Assembly: GCA_001247695.2 (NCBI GenBank)
Contig: LGRX02035356.1
Coordinates: 1 to 64,000 of the forward strand
DNA: 64,000 nucleotides
From: Cymbomonas tetramitiformis
Taxonomy: Eukaryota; Chlorophyta; Pyramimonadophyceae; Pyramimonadales; Pyramimonadaceae
Direction: 5' to 3'
Shown here piece by piece: positions 33,850 to 44,804 of this stretch. The notes below the pieces were generated by a model. It did no database searches. It was not told the DNA's origin and saw nothing but the letters and a program-made list of their open reading frames with translations. A program made the position numbers and the translations under genes. Numbering within the stretch: the first letter of the stretch is position 1; each line of letters opens with the position of its first letter.

Positions 33850-34337
33850 GTACGTGTATATGGTCAAGTATAATATCAACATCACATGTATACAGTAATG
33901 CATAGATACCATCCAACAAACACATGTGCGTGTTGGATGTCAGTGATGTCGATAGATAAGGGAACATGATCAATCCACATGCTGAAGGGCTGGATGGAGA
34001 ATATCTCCAGACCCGAAGGCAATATACAGTGCTCAGAAGACAGCTCGTCACTGTTGAGCACTGTCCATGCCCTTTTCATTCTATCGCTGGAGCAACACCA
34101 TCATCTACTATGCATTTTGACAGTTGATTCAGTACCTGATCACTTCAATGCATATCTCAATAAATCTCACAGATCAGAACTCATCTTGACACTGATGTAG
34201 CTGATAGAGGTTATTAAACAGACACTGCTCTGATTGTTCAAGCATTGTTCTGATTTACTTAGAAACTGGAGATATCATTTTGATACTCTTCCAGTGCACC
34301 GCCATATGCCTAAGTAAATGATAAATCACCTGCTCAG
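33850..34337. other. No gene seen
   Basis: About 490 bp of AT-rich DNA. A tctgatttacttagaaactgga stretch near 34249 is partly repeated in direct orientation near 36733 (tctgattacttagtatctgga), outside the inverted block that begins at 34338. Confidence 0.4.
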
Positions 34338-34615
34338 GACCTGTGAACCACTTTGGTGAGGCCACCTCTCGAAAGTGGTGCACGAAAGTGGTTCATACAA
34401 TTCACACTGCTGTAACCCGTAACGCGCCGGGTATTCTGAATTATTTATGACATAATTGCATATAATTTAGATTTGGGATCTGCCGTCTCCCGATATTCAA
34501 CGCGGATGAATACGTGGCACATTGTGGCAGTCCGATCAAAACATTTGCTACGGCCAAAATCGCTCCTCACCCCATAATCTATGACGATGACGATGACACC
34601 CGAATGGTGTCATGG

Positions 34616-35964
34616 CATAATGATTAGGTTAAACACGGCCAGTGTCGGCTTTTACAGAATCGTGTCCGTTTTTGCAATTCCTGTCCGTTTTTGCAGTTCT
34701 TAACAGTGGTGTGTGTTTTTTTCAACTTGCAACTTTCCAACCGCGATACGCACGATATGCCTAAGCGCAAGTTTAAGCACGAAAACTTGAATGACGCTGA
34801 GATGATGGCTTTGCAAACGTCACAGCGATCCCAACGACGGACTCGTGATTCTCATGAAGCGAGTTTCATGAATAGCCCATCCGCCTTTCATGAGTGCGTG
34901 GAAGTTGAATACCTCCCCGCCATCAAGCCAATAAACAAAGAATGGACACGGAAAATATTTGATGATGTTCACGCGGATAAAGAGGTACGAGTAAAGCGCA
35001 CTGTTGTTCCAAAAGAACAAGTGGCTTTACTCGTAGACAGCTTTAATCCGACGAACTTTATGCACGAAAATAAGATCAAAAGCCGAACATTTGTCGACTT
35101 GTTTGCCGCGGGTTCCGAGATAAATCTAAACTTGAAACCAGTTTTAGAAAGTCGTTTCGGAAAGGCCGAATTCAAGTTTATTTCAGTGGATATTGACACT
35201 AAGTCGAAAGCAAAAAATGTGCAGGGCGGGGTCCCTATGAACATCTTTCGTGTGCACGACAACTGGAAAGTGTTGGGTCAAAACGTCATTTGTGCACCGC
35301 CTATAAGTGGAATGAGTGACGCGGCTATCATGTACTTCGCAGAACACTGCAAGGATTTCTGCGCGTTTTTGGTGCCAGCCATGTGGCTTGCTGACCGTGC
35401 CTATCCACTTCGACGAATGTGGTGGGCGAAAAAGCAAGAAGAAAAGCTCATTTACGAGCTCGAGGGTGTTCAAGGCATGCGCTGGATTGTGTGTGTGAAA
35501 GAGAAGCGCAAAGGCCAAGATCTCTTCGCAAATACTGGTGTGCAACTAAGTGCTAAGCCAGCAATGAAAAAAGCTTACGCCGAACGCAAGCAGGAAGCAC
35601 TAGAAAGCGCTCCTAGTGATGGTGGAGATGCTCTTGAGGTTGCTTTGAGGAATGATGCTTCATAGATGCTAGCGATACAAGGTCTCTCGGTAGGAACGCA
35701 TGTACTGTAACATGGAACATACAAAGACACGTATCTCATATCATAGAAGTACATAATTTGAATTATGCACATATGATATTATTGTACCGTGTATGCGTGA
35801 ATGCGTGTGCGTGTGAAATGCTTTGTGTTATGCTCGAATTTGTCTTTGGACGGAGTGTATATTTGTTGTTGACACTGTTAAGAACTGCAAAAACGGACAG
35901 ATTTTGCAAAAACGGACACGATTCTGTAAAAGCCGACACTGGCCGTGTTTAACCTAATCATTAT
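34616..35964 (+). mobile_element. Compact TIR element with a single methyltransferase-like cargo gene
   Basis: Inverted repeats of about 90 bp (34617-34708 and 35873-35964) begin ataatgattaggttaaacac and contain cggccagtgtcggcttttac and two cctgtccgtttttgca-like words. Flanking direct repeat catgg (34611-34615, 35965-35969). The interior is almost entirely one gene on the plus strand. I know of no transposon family defined by this gene content. Either the protein acts in mobilisation or the element is a non-autonomous carrier of a cargo gene. Confidence 0.75.
34757..35665 (+). CDS. Atypical Rossmann/methyltransferase-like protein, transposon-borne
   Basis: 302 residues from the first true ATG (MPKRKFKHENLND); the open frame extends upstream only into the TIR. 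The basic N terminus (about residues 1-40) suits DNA binding or nuclear import. Residues about 112-190 resemble the nucleotide-binding half of an S-adenosylmethionine-dependent methyltransferase: RTFVDLFAAGSEIN (motif I-like), an acidic strand end FISVDID, then NVICAPPISGMSDA where many DNA methyltransferases have (D/N/S)PP(Y/F), followed by CAFLVPAMW. The PP core is kept but the first residue is Ala, so activity is uncertain. The gene is intronless and intact. DIRS-type retroelements are known to carry methyltransferase domains, but no tyrosine recombinase or reverse transcriptase is seen here. Confidence 0.5.
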   Translation: MPKRKFKHENLNDAEMMALQTSQRSQRRTRDSHEASFMNSPSAFHECVEVEYLPAIKPINKEWTRKIFDDVHADKEVRVKRTVVPKEQVALLVDSFNPTNFMHENKIKSRTFVDLFAAGSEINLNLKPVLESRFGKAEFKFISVDIDTKSKAKNVQGGVPMNIFRVHDNWKVLGQNVICAPPISGMSDAAIMYFAEHCKDFCAFLVPAMWLADRAYPLRRMWWAKKQEEKLIYELEGVQGMRWIVCVKEKRKGQDLFANTGVQLSAKPAMKKAYAERKQEALESAPSDGGDALEVALRNDAS

Positions 35965-36789
35965 CATGGTCAACCGACGCAGTCATGCGATGCTCGTTGT
36001 CATCGCGACACCCCCCCCACTTCGTATGTTTTAAAGTTATAATCACGATCTCCGAATTCGCCTGCCAGGTCAAAGCCATCGCAGCACGAACATTGGTGCA
36101 CATTTTCGCATTTTCGCATTTTAGTGAATGTAACCCTTTTGGATATTCGCTACATCGCGGCCAGATTATTGGCTGAAAAAAAAGGATTCCCACAGGGCAT
36201 TTGGTTATTGGTCATAATGTCCAGGTGCTATAATGACCTGGAAGCTATCTTCCCAGAGATCTTCAAAATCGTAACGTTGAATTATAAGATTTATACCCCA
36301 GGCAAAATTCTGCTTTCACCGCCAGATTGAAAACTCTAAACTGTGAATCTTGCGGTTCGAAGCACTCTTGAGAGTGAAAATCGGTTCTCTACCCCCTTCG
36401 ACCCTAGAAGCCCTAAGGGATGCCCCCCCTACGAAAGGTACTCACGAAAGTGGAATTAAGGGTTTTTGGCTCACCAAAGTGTACTCGGTCGATGCGAATA
36501 CTCGATTTCTGGACAAAAAGATGCGCCTCGTCGAGATCTTTCCATCGATCCGCGACTTTAGTATTCGCATCGACCGAGATTACTTTGGTGAAGATCCGCA
36601 CCCTTTGGTGAATCACGAAACCTGGTTTGGTGATTCACAGAAGTGGTTTTCCACTTTCGTGCACCACTTTCGTGAGGTGGCCTCACCAAAGTGGTTCACA
36701 GGTCCTGAGTGATTACTATGAGCATTTGCTCTGATTACTTAGTATCTGGATGGCACTACCATCCAAAGTATTGTCATAGATCCGAAGAT

Positions 36790-37712
36790 TCGAAAAAACA
36801 TGGTTTACAACCATAAAAGCCAAGTCCGAAAATGGAGAGGACCTCACCCAGGATCATTTCAGGGTGATGGCATACCTTGAGAGTAAGGGCAAGGCTCTCT
36901 CCAGAACCAAGGAGAAGAAGCCTGTAGTAACCCTGATATTCAGGGATGCCTGTGGCCACATCCTTATATGTTCGGGCTGGAAAGCTCTTGCTGGGTCCAC
37001 CAGGGACGATCTGAGTCCATTAATGGACCATGTCAACGTTGGTAAAATCTACGACATCTATTTTTCGGTAGAAACATTCTACAATTTAGGTGTGTGCAAC
37101 GATTATGCGCTTACTCGCAACCTGGGCGACATTTCTGGAGTTGTCCAGACACTTGACGCCATTGTGGAAGTAACAAAGGCGTTACCTCCAGCCTTTATCG
37201 AAGAATATGGGCAACCTCCTAATTGGTTCCAGAATCGTCAAGGCCTTACTATCGACAGCGACAGCGAGGACGAAAATTACATTGCCCCTCCTCCTCCTCC
37301 TGCGAAGCGGCGCAAGAACAAGGACAAGAAGCCCAAAGCTTTGGACTTTGGCGTTTGGCCTGTGGAGGACCTTGGAACCAGTGAGGTTCCACCAGGTAAA
37401 TGTTTATGTTTTAGTTTACAATTGGATAGTTGGATCTGTGTTATTTAAAATGTTTATCCTGAACACTAGCTTTTTGGAATGAACAAACGCGCAGGTGCTT
37501 CAACCGCCAACGCGGCAGAAGTCCCTCCTGATGTTACCCTGGAACCACCGCCAATTGGTGAACAAGTTCCATCTACTGAAGGAGATCAGTCTGAAGCACC
37601 AATTGGCGCTAGCAATGTCGCAATGCCAGAAACTGGCGCTGGCGCTGATGAATCTCCTGGCGCTGTGGCTGTTAAAAAGCCTAAGACACAGACCAAAACG
37701 AAACGGCATTAG
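36790..37712 (+). CDS. Unknown two-exon protein with basic, NLS-like region
   Basis: Exon 1 is open from about 36790 (in-frame ATG at 36867) to 37395, where GT follows a split Gly codon. Exon 2 runs 37495-37712 after a CAG acceptor and keeps the frame. The N-terminal part (FEKTWFTTIKAKSENGEDLT, KPVVTLIFRDACGHILICSG, VNVGKIYDIYFSVETFYNLG) looks like a compact alpha/beta domain. The C-terminal half is acidic, then PPPPPAKRRKNKDKKPK (likely nuclear localisation), then a Pro/Ala/Glu-rich tail ending KTQTKTKRH. I do not recognise it. Its 5' end abuts the inverted-repeat block, so it may be 5'-truncated. Confidence 0.5.
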
Positions 37713-39120
37713 ATTGAACATGTGATTGCTAAAGACAATTGTTAGCAAAAGTAGTTTATAGCTTGACAGTATAAAGCTTAACAGTATGTATATTTTAAAT
37801 TGAAGAAATTTTCTTGAGAAAAAAAAACATTTGAAAAGTTTGTTACCACAATTATGCATGTTATCCTCCTGTCAGTTGCATGTGTCGTGATATTTTATTT
37901 GTAAAATGGATTATTAATTGAAGCATCGTTTTTTTGAAACTCAACGGTCAATTTAGATTATTATCTAGTAATCATTTCGTCACTCTCATATCACATAAAT
38001 TTGATCGACGTCGTTTTCTTCGATTAGCTGTCATAGAGATATTTAATAGTCGTTGAGAGTCGATCTGTTAAGTCTGAGGTTATATAGTCGTTTAGTTCGA
38101 GACTGATTATTTCGTGGAGAATATTGTTAAACGGCTCGTTCATCTGCGAACGGAAAACTTTAAGCGCAAGTACCGACTAAAACTATCGTAGTCAGCGATT
38201 CGACAGCTGTGTCGTGAGCACCTCAAACCCTTCAGGAAGTGAAAGCTGTGTCGTTGCTACTCAGTGTAGGGAAACCGTTTAAGCTTTTGTTACATCTACA
38301 AACAGCAGAGCAAAGCTAAAGTTCGAAGCATTACGTGGTTTTCTTCCAGGCTTCCAGGCATCTCACTGGCTAGCATAGGAATTTTCAGTTGGATCCTCAG
38401 GCCAGCATTTACTGTTCAGCTAACGATTGCAACAGCTACAGTCTTCACGCATATATTTTTTTGTCATCAAAGCCACGCTCACCACGATCACAAGGTTCGC
38501 AATATCCCAACGGCGGCTTGCTTGTTGCCACTAACTGTTGCTTCCTCTGTCATCCTCATGCTTGTTTGACATAGACAACCTCACTCTACCTGGCTTTCCT
38601 TCTTTCAGATAGTCCGCTGCTTGCTTGTTTTTGGCGGGCAAGGTGGAGGAAACTCCAAAGCTCTGCAGCAAGTCATTTCGACTACATATCAAATAAAGAA
38701 TAGAAGGATAAAGCTGGCGCCGAGAGCTAAAGTTGCCGCCGCCGAAAAAGGTGATTGTGCTTTTAAAACATAACTCGCCTTGGGAAATTCTTCCGAACCG
38801 AAGCTTCTTCTTCTAAAGAACCACCCTGTAGTGGTGTGAATGTAGTTAGTTTTCTTCCGAGATATACAGCTGGTCATCCCTTTCATTGATGAATGTCTAT
38901 TCGGTTATACAAATTGCCACTTAGTCAACTCCCTGCCTTATAGACTATGGTAAATTTGATTTTTTTAATGCCTACTTGCACTACCTTGCACATTTTGTCA
39001 TCATCACCCAATTTACTCACATGTTTGCCCAATGATTATATTACAATCCCATGCTCTTGAAAAATCATCATTAACTCAAACATTTTTTTCAATTGTGTCA
39101 AACCTATATTCATTCCATAT
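37713..39120. other. No gene seen
   Basis: About 1.4 kb, AT-rich, no supportable exon or repeat structure on either strand. Confidence 0.4.
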
Positions 39121-40220
39121 ATGAATGCCACAACTATGGACACGCCCAACCCCGTCGGGGGGGACCCCTTCGCAGCCCCCGACAGGGCCTTCCCCCCCCT
39201 TGCGATCTCAGCTTCGCCATTTCCCTGCCACCTCTCAGACAGTCGTTCCCACGTCCGCGCTCAGTTGTCACCATTTTCCCCCACTCCGCAACACCGCTTT
39301 TCCCCAAGTGCGCCCGTGTGCTAGTTATACCGGGCGACATATAATTTATACCAGCCACACCACCGCCCCGATTTCACGCTCAGACACCACCAGCAATCCA
39401 CGTCAGCCCGATGTAAATCTTGCTTCAGCAAGCCACCAGGAAAGCAGATGCCAGTACCTACGTCCGAAGGCAAGCCTTTCTGACCGCTACCCTTACAGGA
39501 GCAAATCTCACAGGCCCATTCCCTTTCGCGAGTCGAAACTCCGTGAAACCCGCGATCAGTGCGGCGCCCCTCAGACAACCCCTTCCTCACAATCAGTTAT
39601 TCGCCCGATGACGCTTGTCACGCATCTAAATTATACCCAAAACACGCCAATGCGGTACAGTACGACGCGTCACGACAACAGCACCCTCGCACAGCAGCCA
39701 CGGGCGCCACCCATGGCGTATCAGCCGTTACATCAACCCAAAACACCCCAGTCAGTTATTCAGCAGCACGACAGCCACGTCACCACGTACGACAACAACG
39801 CCAAACTCGAATTACATTCGCTCAGACCTATTTCCTGTTCTACAAAATGCTTTCTCTCTGAACTGCTCCCGCTCGCACGAACTGGGCGACAGTCCACCGG
39901 GCGTGGCGCGACATCCGCCGGGCCAGGCTGAGCCCATCCACGGCCTCGTGAAGATCAAGGAATATATATCACAGGCACCGCAGCGCCTCATCCGCGCCAC
40001 GTGGACGAAGTCTCCGGCTCGCCGCACCGGATCACCGCTGGCACCTGCAACACCAACGAGTACAACGCGAAGCACTGCGCCGCGCCCCAAGCGCGGAAGT
40101 TCACGGCAACTCGATATGGACGCACCACATGTGACACCACGTCACAACAGCAGCCAGCGTCAGAATGTAGTATCTCAAGAGTCACCAACGGGATGTAGCA
40201 TTTGGCGACAGTTCAAATGA
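39121..40220 (+). pseudogene. Degenerate Pro/Ser-rich coding region, possibly gag-like
   Basis: An ATG-led frame (MNATTMDTPNPVGGDPFAAP) is soon replaced by another frame (268 codons overall at 39125-39931), Pro/Thr/Gln-rich, and then by a third (about 39903-40220) with HGLVKIKEYISQAPQRLIRA. The shifts and composition resemble the N-terminal regions of the gag-like proteins in this window, but no zinc knuckle or LTR is visible. It may be a decayed element. Confidence 0.3.
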
Positions 40221-40551
40221 GGAAGCAGATCGCTGATTGGAGAAGGCGAAACATCGCGAACCGAGAAGACACAAAACGCCTAGCTGCAGCTGTAGGAAAA
40301 GAGCTCTTAAAGAGAATAGAGACGATTTCAAAACATTCTGCAGATAACTCTGAACCTTTCAAAATCATCTTGGCCTTGCGTAAATTTGTATCGAATATAT
40401 TTTCCCTCGCTGAATTCCCAACGACGTTGCAAATCCTCACGCACCCAGCGCCCGTTTGAATCAGTCAGGGACAGTTTGTCTGATACGCGCTCCGCACGTA
40501 GCGCATAGCCTGAATCCAGTGACCCCGAACTCGCAAACTCACTCGCGCAGC

Positions 40552-41606
40552 CACACCGACTAGGCGTAGATCCACACTCGCATAACGGAAGGCGAATCCG
40601 CAACACTAAAGGTCGCGGCTCCGCGCAGTCGAGGTAAGCCCGAGACACCGTGTGCTAGGTGAAAGCTTTCCGTGTTTTCTTGCAAGGAACGGACAGTCGT
40701 GCAGGGACCCGCTATGCACCCAAGGAGCCTGGAACACCTCTGAATTCACCTTACAGCAATAAACATGCGCGCAAAAGTGTACCCTGAATTCATGCGTGCG
40801 TGCGTGCGTTTGCGGTATGTGTGCGTGCCGCAGCTCAGCCTTAGCTTCACTCACTAACGCCGCTGCTGCTTTCTTCTCCGTGTCCGTACGAAGACATCGT
40901 CTTCGTCGTTTACGACCACTTTTCTTTACCAAGTTCCCGAGGGAATTCTCAGGTGAGGCGCGATAGTTCGCACTCCCGTGAATTCCCACCCTGAGAGTGT
41001 TGAGAAGGTGCACGGCGACGCCGAGACGGCCAGCGGCTTTCCGTTTTAAAAACCCGAATTCAGCACAAGCTCGGAAAGTCAGCACGCTCGGCTAAGCTCG
41101 GCTACTTCAGACGACGTCACAGCTCAACACCGCTGACGACTTTTCAGACTCCAGAGAAGCGACTGCTCCTCTTTCCGGACCCCGTTTTGGCCGTTTTCAA
41201 GTGTGCATTCACGCGCGTTCCGGCTGTATGACTGCCGAGTGGATTCACCATACTCTATCTCTGCCCGGACACCATGAATTCTCAAACCTTGTCCAACTGT
41301 GTGCTTTCGCTGTTGTGGCCTGAGCCGACCCCGTGAATTCAGCGCCGACAGCCGCTACCTGCTTTGGGCATTCCCACTCGGGCTGGTTGGCCCAGCGCGG
41401 GGGCTGAATTCAACCTTTTCAGCCAGCCCGAGCGAGCTGTGAATTTAGTCTCTGCTGGCCTCTGGACCTTGGTATCCTTTTTGAAGCCGAGCCCAGCAGT
41501 CCGTTCGGCCTTCGTTGCGTAGTTCTTGAGCCCGAGTTGCCCCTTTTCGCCTTCCCCTTTGAGGACTCCACGCTGACCGGGCACCTTTTCGTCAGGTTGC
41601 CCGTCA
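40552..41606. repeat. 1,055-bp direct repeat, left copy
   Basis: Identical in length to 44805-45859 with about a dozen substitutions and no indel (offset 4,253 throughout). It begins cacaccgactaggcg and ends ggttgcccgtca. It contains eight or more GAATTC sites, a feature shared with the 3.9-5.0 kb satellite. Length and position suggest LTRs, but the ends are not TG...CA on either strand and no target duplication is visible. Confidence 0.85.
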
Positions 41607-41625
41607 TGGATGCTCTTGCCTCCTC

Positions 41626-43041
41626 ATGGAAATCGGCTTCCCCGGCTACGTCTGTCCCGCACATCCCACCAACGACGACCCCACAGCCCCACAGCGCCCA
41701 CCCAAAACAACGCGCTTGCCCACCCCCGGCAGGGAAGCCTGCCCTCCGCGAGCCGAGGCGCGACGGGCCTCGACCCCAAAGTGGGCAACCATGATCGCGT
41801 GCGCCATCGTCCTCATGGCCACCCTGCCCGCCGCTACCGCCGCCACGACGATGGAGTCCAACATCGGCCACGCAGGGGTGCCCGACACCCATTCGTCGGT
41901 CAGCACCATGAGCCTCACAGCACTGGCCACCACGCTCGGGCTCACAGCAGTCCTCGCAGCCATATTTTGGGCCAGAACACAACGCGAAAATCACAGCCCA
42001 CACGCTCCTCAACCCTCAACCACCCGTGACGCCACCACAATCCACCACCACCACCACGACGCAACAACCCACCACCACCATCACCACCACGACCACCATC
42101 CCAAACACCACAACGAACAACTCACCACCACCGCCAACCCCACAGCGACCACAGCACGTGCATCACCACAGATCATCCAATCCTCCAACCCCCACTCATA
42201 CTTCACAGCAAGCGGTCGCCCCCACATTTCCACCTCCTCCACACCCGACACCACCTCCACCACACCTTCCAACCCTTTCAGGGACGACACACTCCCACCC
42301 CAAGAAGATCCCGATGCCTCACACCGCCTCCCCGACCATATCCCGCGGGTGCTGCACACACGCCCCAATGACCGGGAAAACACCCATCCCAATCCACCAG
42401 CCACCGCTCCAACCCCCCGCAACTACCGACGCACCCCACCCGACTCACCACCAGCGCGCCCGCTGCGCAACACCGCACGCAACAGCGATTGTCCATTCTG
42501 TGGGATCACCATCAACCGCCCATACCACCGCTTCCTCCCCGACCGCTGCGCGGTATCAGGAGCGCGAAAAGATCTTGTGCTGCGCGGCTACTCCCCGTGC
42601 CGAATCCTGCAAGGAGACACACGTCCAGAGAATGTTGCACTCGTGCGCGACGCCACCGCCCTCATGTACATCAACACCGTCAAAGTTACAAATGGGTTCC
42701 GGCCACTGTCATTACGGCGTTTCAGGGCAAACGGCTCACAATGGGCAGCTACAACACACACTCAAATCGCCCCGCCCACCGCCCCAACACGCACTACCGA
42801 CCACAACTACGCACGCGGAGTGCCCACCCGCGTAGGCAGCCATTCAACCCCTGCACGAAAACTCTCAACAAACGCCCAACAACCAGCCCATTCCCGTCGC
42901 ATCACCCGCCCCTCCCAATGTGCGTTACCGCCCTGCCCCTCAAGCGGTGCAAGCCCCCCGCCGCAGACCCCGATCGTCCACCATTCCACTACACATCTGG
43001 CTTTTGCCTTTTGCTGGGGAGAAATCTGTGACGAAGGATGA
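41626..43041 (+). CDS. His/Pro/Thr-rich gag-like protein
   Basis: 471 residues from ATG 41626, about 20 bases after the left 1,055-bp repeat. In order: a Pro-rich leader; a hydrophobic signal-like stretch (about residues 55-75, MIACAIVLMATLPAATAATT); a second hydrophobic segment (ALATTLGLTAVLAAIFW); a His-rich run near residue 140; a long Thr/Pro-rich linker; a zinc-knuckle-like CX2CX8HX6C motif near residue 290 (CPFCGITINRPYHRF); and a basic tail. The knuckle and hydrophobic segments parallel the gag-like protein of element D, so I treat it as a third gag-only family. A second long frame overlaps at 42026-42835; the one described has the motifs. Confidence 0.45.
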   Translation: MEIGFPGYVCPAHPTNDDPTAPQRPPKTTRLPTPGREACPPRAEARRASTPKWATMIACAIVLMATLPAATAATTMESNIGHAGVPDTHSSVSTMSLTALATTLGLTAVLAAIFWARTQRENHSPHAPQPSTTRDATTIHHHHHDATTHHHHHHHDHHPKHHNEQLTTTANPTATTARASPQIIQSSNPHSYFTASGRPHISTSSTPDTTSTTPSNPFRDDTLPPQEDPDASHRLPDHIPRVLHTRPNDRENTHPNPPATAPTPRNYRRTPPDSPPARPLRNTARNSDCPFCGITINRPYHRFLPDRCAVSGARKDLVLRGYSPCRILQGDTRPENVALVRDATALMYINTVKVTNGFRPLSLRRFRANGSQWAATTHTQIAPPTAPTRTTDHNYARGVPTRVGSHSTPARKLSTNAQQPAHSRRITRPSQCALPPCPSSGASPPPQTPIVHHSTTHLAFAFCWGEICDEG

Positions 43042-44329
43042 CTCTGCGTCGGAAACTGACGGCGAGAACGTTCCTGAGGACAGTGACTCCGATGCTGATC
43101 AGGTATTATGTGATTCCTCCTTTGGCACTTTGTTTTTCGTAGCATGAAGTGTCTCATAATGGAGAGCTTTGCTCAAAGTTTTTGTAATTTGAGGTGAGTG
43201 TCCTTGGAATTGTATGTTTGAATAGGTGGAGGCCAATGTTGCGAAAGGCAAGGAGTTCCCCCTTCAACATCGTTGCTTGCGGCCTGCGGCGTGGCGGAAG
43301 AATAACGAGTTGGAGAGTGCCATGACCACCGCGTATGAGGTATCTCAAGCGTTGCAGGGGCACGAGGGTGTGGGCTTGGACAAAGAGTACATTCTTGCGT
43401 CGGCCTTGCACAATGACCTGACTTCCACCGTGTTGCCCGTGGTGAGCGGAGTTGGTGAAAAAGAAACCTGGGATGAGGTGCACTTTGAGAACTTGTCCAG
43501 TGACGTGCAGCAGTTCCGTAAGGTGGCGGCGGAGCAAGTTGAAAGTCGTCTTCTCCAACTGGACACAGATACATTGCTGGCCTTGAAGATGAACCCCAGC
43601 ATTGGCTCCTCGATTACTGGTATCCTTGAGAACAAGAGTGCCATGGTCGAGTTGATGGATGCGGAATACAATCGCCGCTTGCGACACCGTGGCACTCACC
43701 TCATCGCACAACAGCCTGGTGCGGTCGCTTCCTCTATCATAGGGCAACCCAGTGCAGGTGGTGTTGATGAGGGAGCGATAGTTGCCCCAGTGCAGAAACG
43801 GCGGAAGACACTGGGGGAACTAGCTAAGATGCATACATCTTTGGGGTCCAAGGGGACCACTGGGGTTGCCACTGATGTGGTTGCTGACTCAGATAGTCGC
43901 TTGGCGGAGAAGATCAGGCTGGAGAAGGAGATGTTCATCACCCTTTGCCAGTCTGCATTGGTGGAGACTAAGTACATCAACGAGGTGACTCAGGAGTTTA
44001 ATCAGCTGCTGTTCTATTGTGACCACGAGACTCAAATTCCGATCCATGCTGCTGTATTTTTTGCAGATTGCGCCTCCAAAAAGGCAGCCTCAGCGAACGT
44101 GGAGCAGATTTTCAGTGGGGCAGGGACTTTGCTCGCTGACTTTCACAGTGGTGCCATGGGTGCCGAGATGTTGGAGGCATACATGTTTATCCGTGGCAAT
44201 TGGCAGTTCGAATTCCTGCGTCCTTCGGTGGAAGAGATTGTGACCGCATACACCTTAGCACACAGCAAGCAAGATGATGCTGAGTCTAGCGCAAGTGAAA
44301 GTGAAGCATCTGGTGATGAGAGTAGTTAA
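43005..44329 (+). CDS. hAT-transposase-derived C-terminal protein, spliced
   Basis: A short acidic exon ending SETDGENVPEDSDSDADQ reaches a CAG|GTATTA donor at about 43101. The main exon starts at 43226 after a TAG acceptor, keeps phase 0, and runs 367 codons to TAA at 44329. The C-terminal part (ASANVEQIFSGAGTLLADFH, then MLEAYMFIRGNWQF) is the hAT dimerisation region, in which F.S.(A/G)G...R...L..E..E....(I/L)..NW is conserved. The N-terminal zinc finger and DDE catalytic core of a full hAT transposase are not visible. It is either a truncated transposase or a captured, domesticated fragment. An acidic Ser-rich tail ends the protein. Confidence 0.55.
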
Positions 44330-44500
44330 GTGTTGTCTTGAGCAGTTAGCGCTTTTGCGATGTATGTTTGTAGTGATACAAGGCCATTTTGTATGGTATT
44401 ATGTTATAACTTATTAATTGTTTGCACCCTTTGTGAATGACGCTTTGATATTTGCCAGATGCAGTTGTGTAGGCTCCGTCTCCGAAGGGTAGAGTGTCTA

Positions 44501-44754
44501 TTACCCGCCACTAAGTTGGGTGCACCCAACCTAAGAACCCTTTTTCAAACGTCAATAACTCCTCGAATATCGGACTTATAGTGCCAAAGCAAGGCTAGGC
44601 CATGGCCTACTATGTTCCCTTTGAACAATGGATATGCATTATACCTCTGTGATCGCAATCTGCGGGGTATAATGGGACCGTATCAATAGGGTATGTGATG
44701 AAATATTCCGGATTTCTCTTAGGTTGGGTGCACAATACCTAAGAACGCGGGTAA
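44501..44754. mobile_element. MITE with TTACCCGC TIRs and TA duplication
   Basis: Left end ttacccgccactaagttggg and right complement ttacccgcgttcttaggt form the TIRs; cacccaacctaag recurs inverted. The dinucleotide TA flanks both ends (44499-44500, 44755-44756), as for Tc1/mariner-type MITEs. 254 bp, no ORF. Confidence 0.7.
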
Positions 44755-44804
44755 TATAAGGGACTCCCCGTGACACTCGAAGGTCCTTTGAAAATTCGGA
44801 GACT

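Larger units (their letters stand above)
34338..36712. mobile_element. Large inverted-repeat block enclosing the methyltransferase-like TIR element
   Basis: Left arm ctcaggacctgtgaaccact through aagtggtgcacgaaagtgg (34338-34397) is inverted at about 36648-36712. The right part (36425-36600) also has its own palindrome (caccaaagtgtactcggtcg / attcgcatcgaccgag). Similar direct sequence (tctgatt(t)acttag..ctgga) lies outside both ends. This looks like a larger TIR element into which, or around which, the 34616-35964 element sits. Boundaries and target duplication are uncertain. Confidence 0.5.

Noticed and set aside
40606..41085. 159-codon minus-strand ORF in the 1,055-bp repeat (and its copy at 44859-45338)
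   Set aside because: Conserved only because the whole repeat is nearly identical; composition is not protein-like and no domain is visible.
42026..42835. 269-codon ORF overlapping the His-rich gag-like ORF
   Set aside because: Shifted reading of a Pro/Thr/His-rich region; the zinc-knuckle-like motif and hydrophobic segments are in the other frame.
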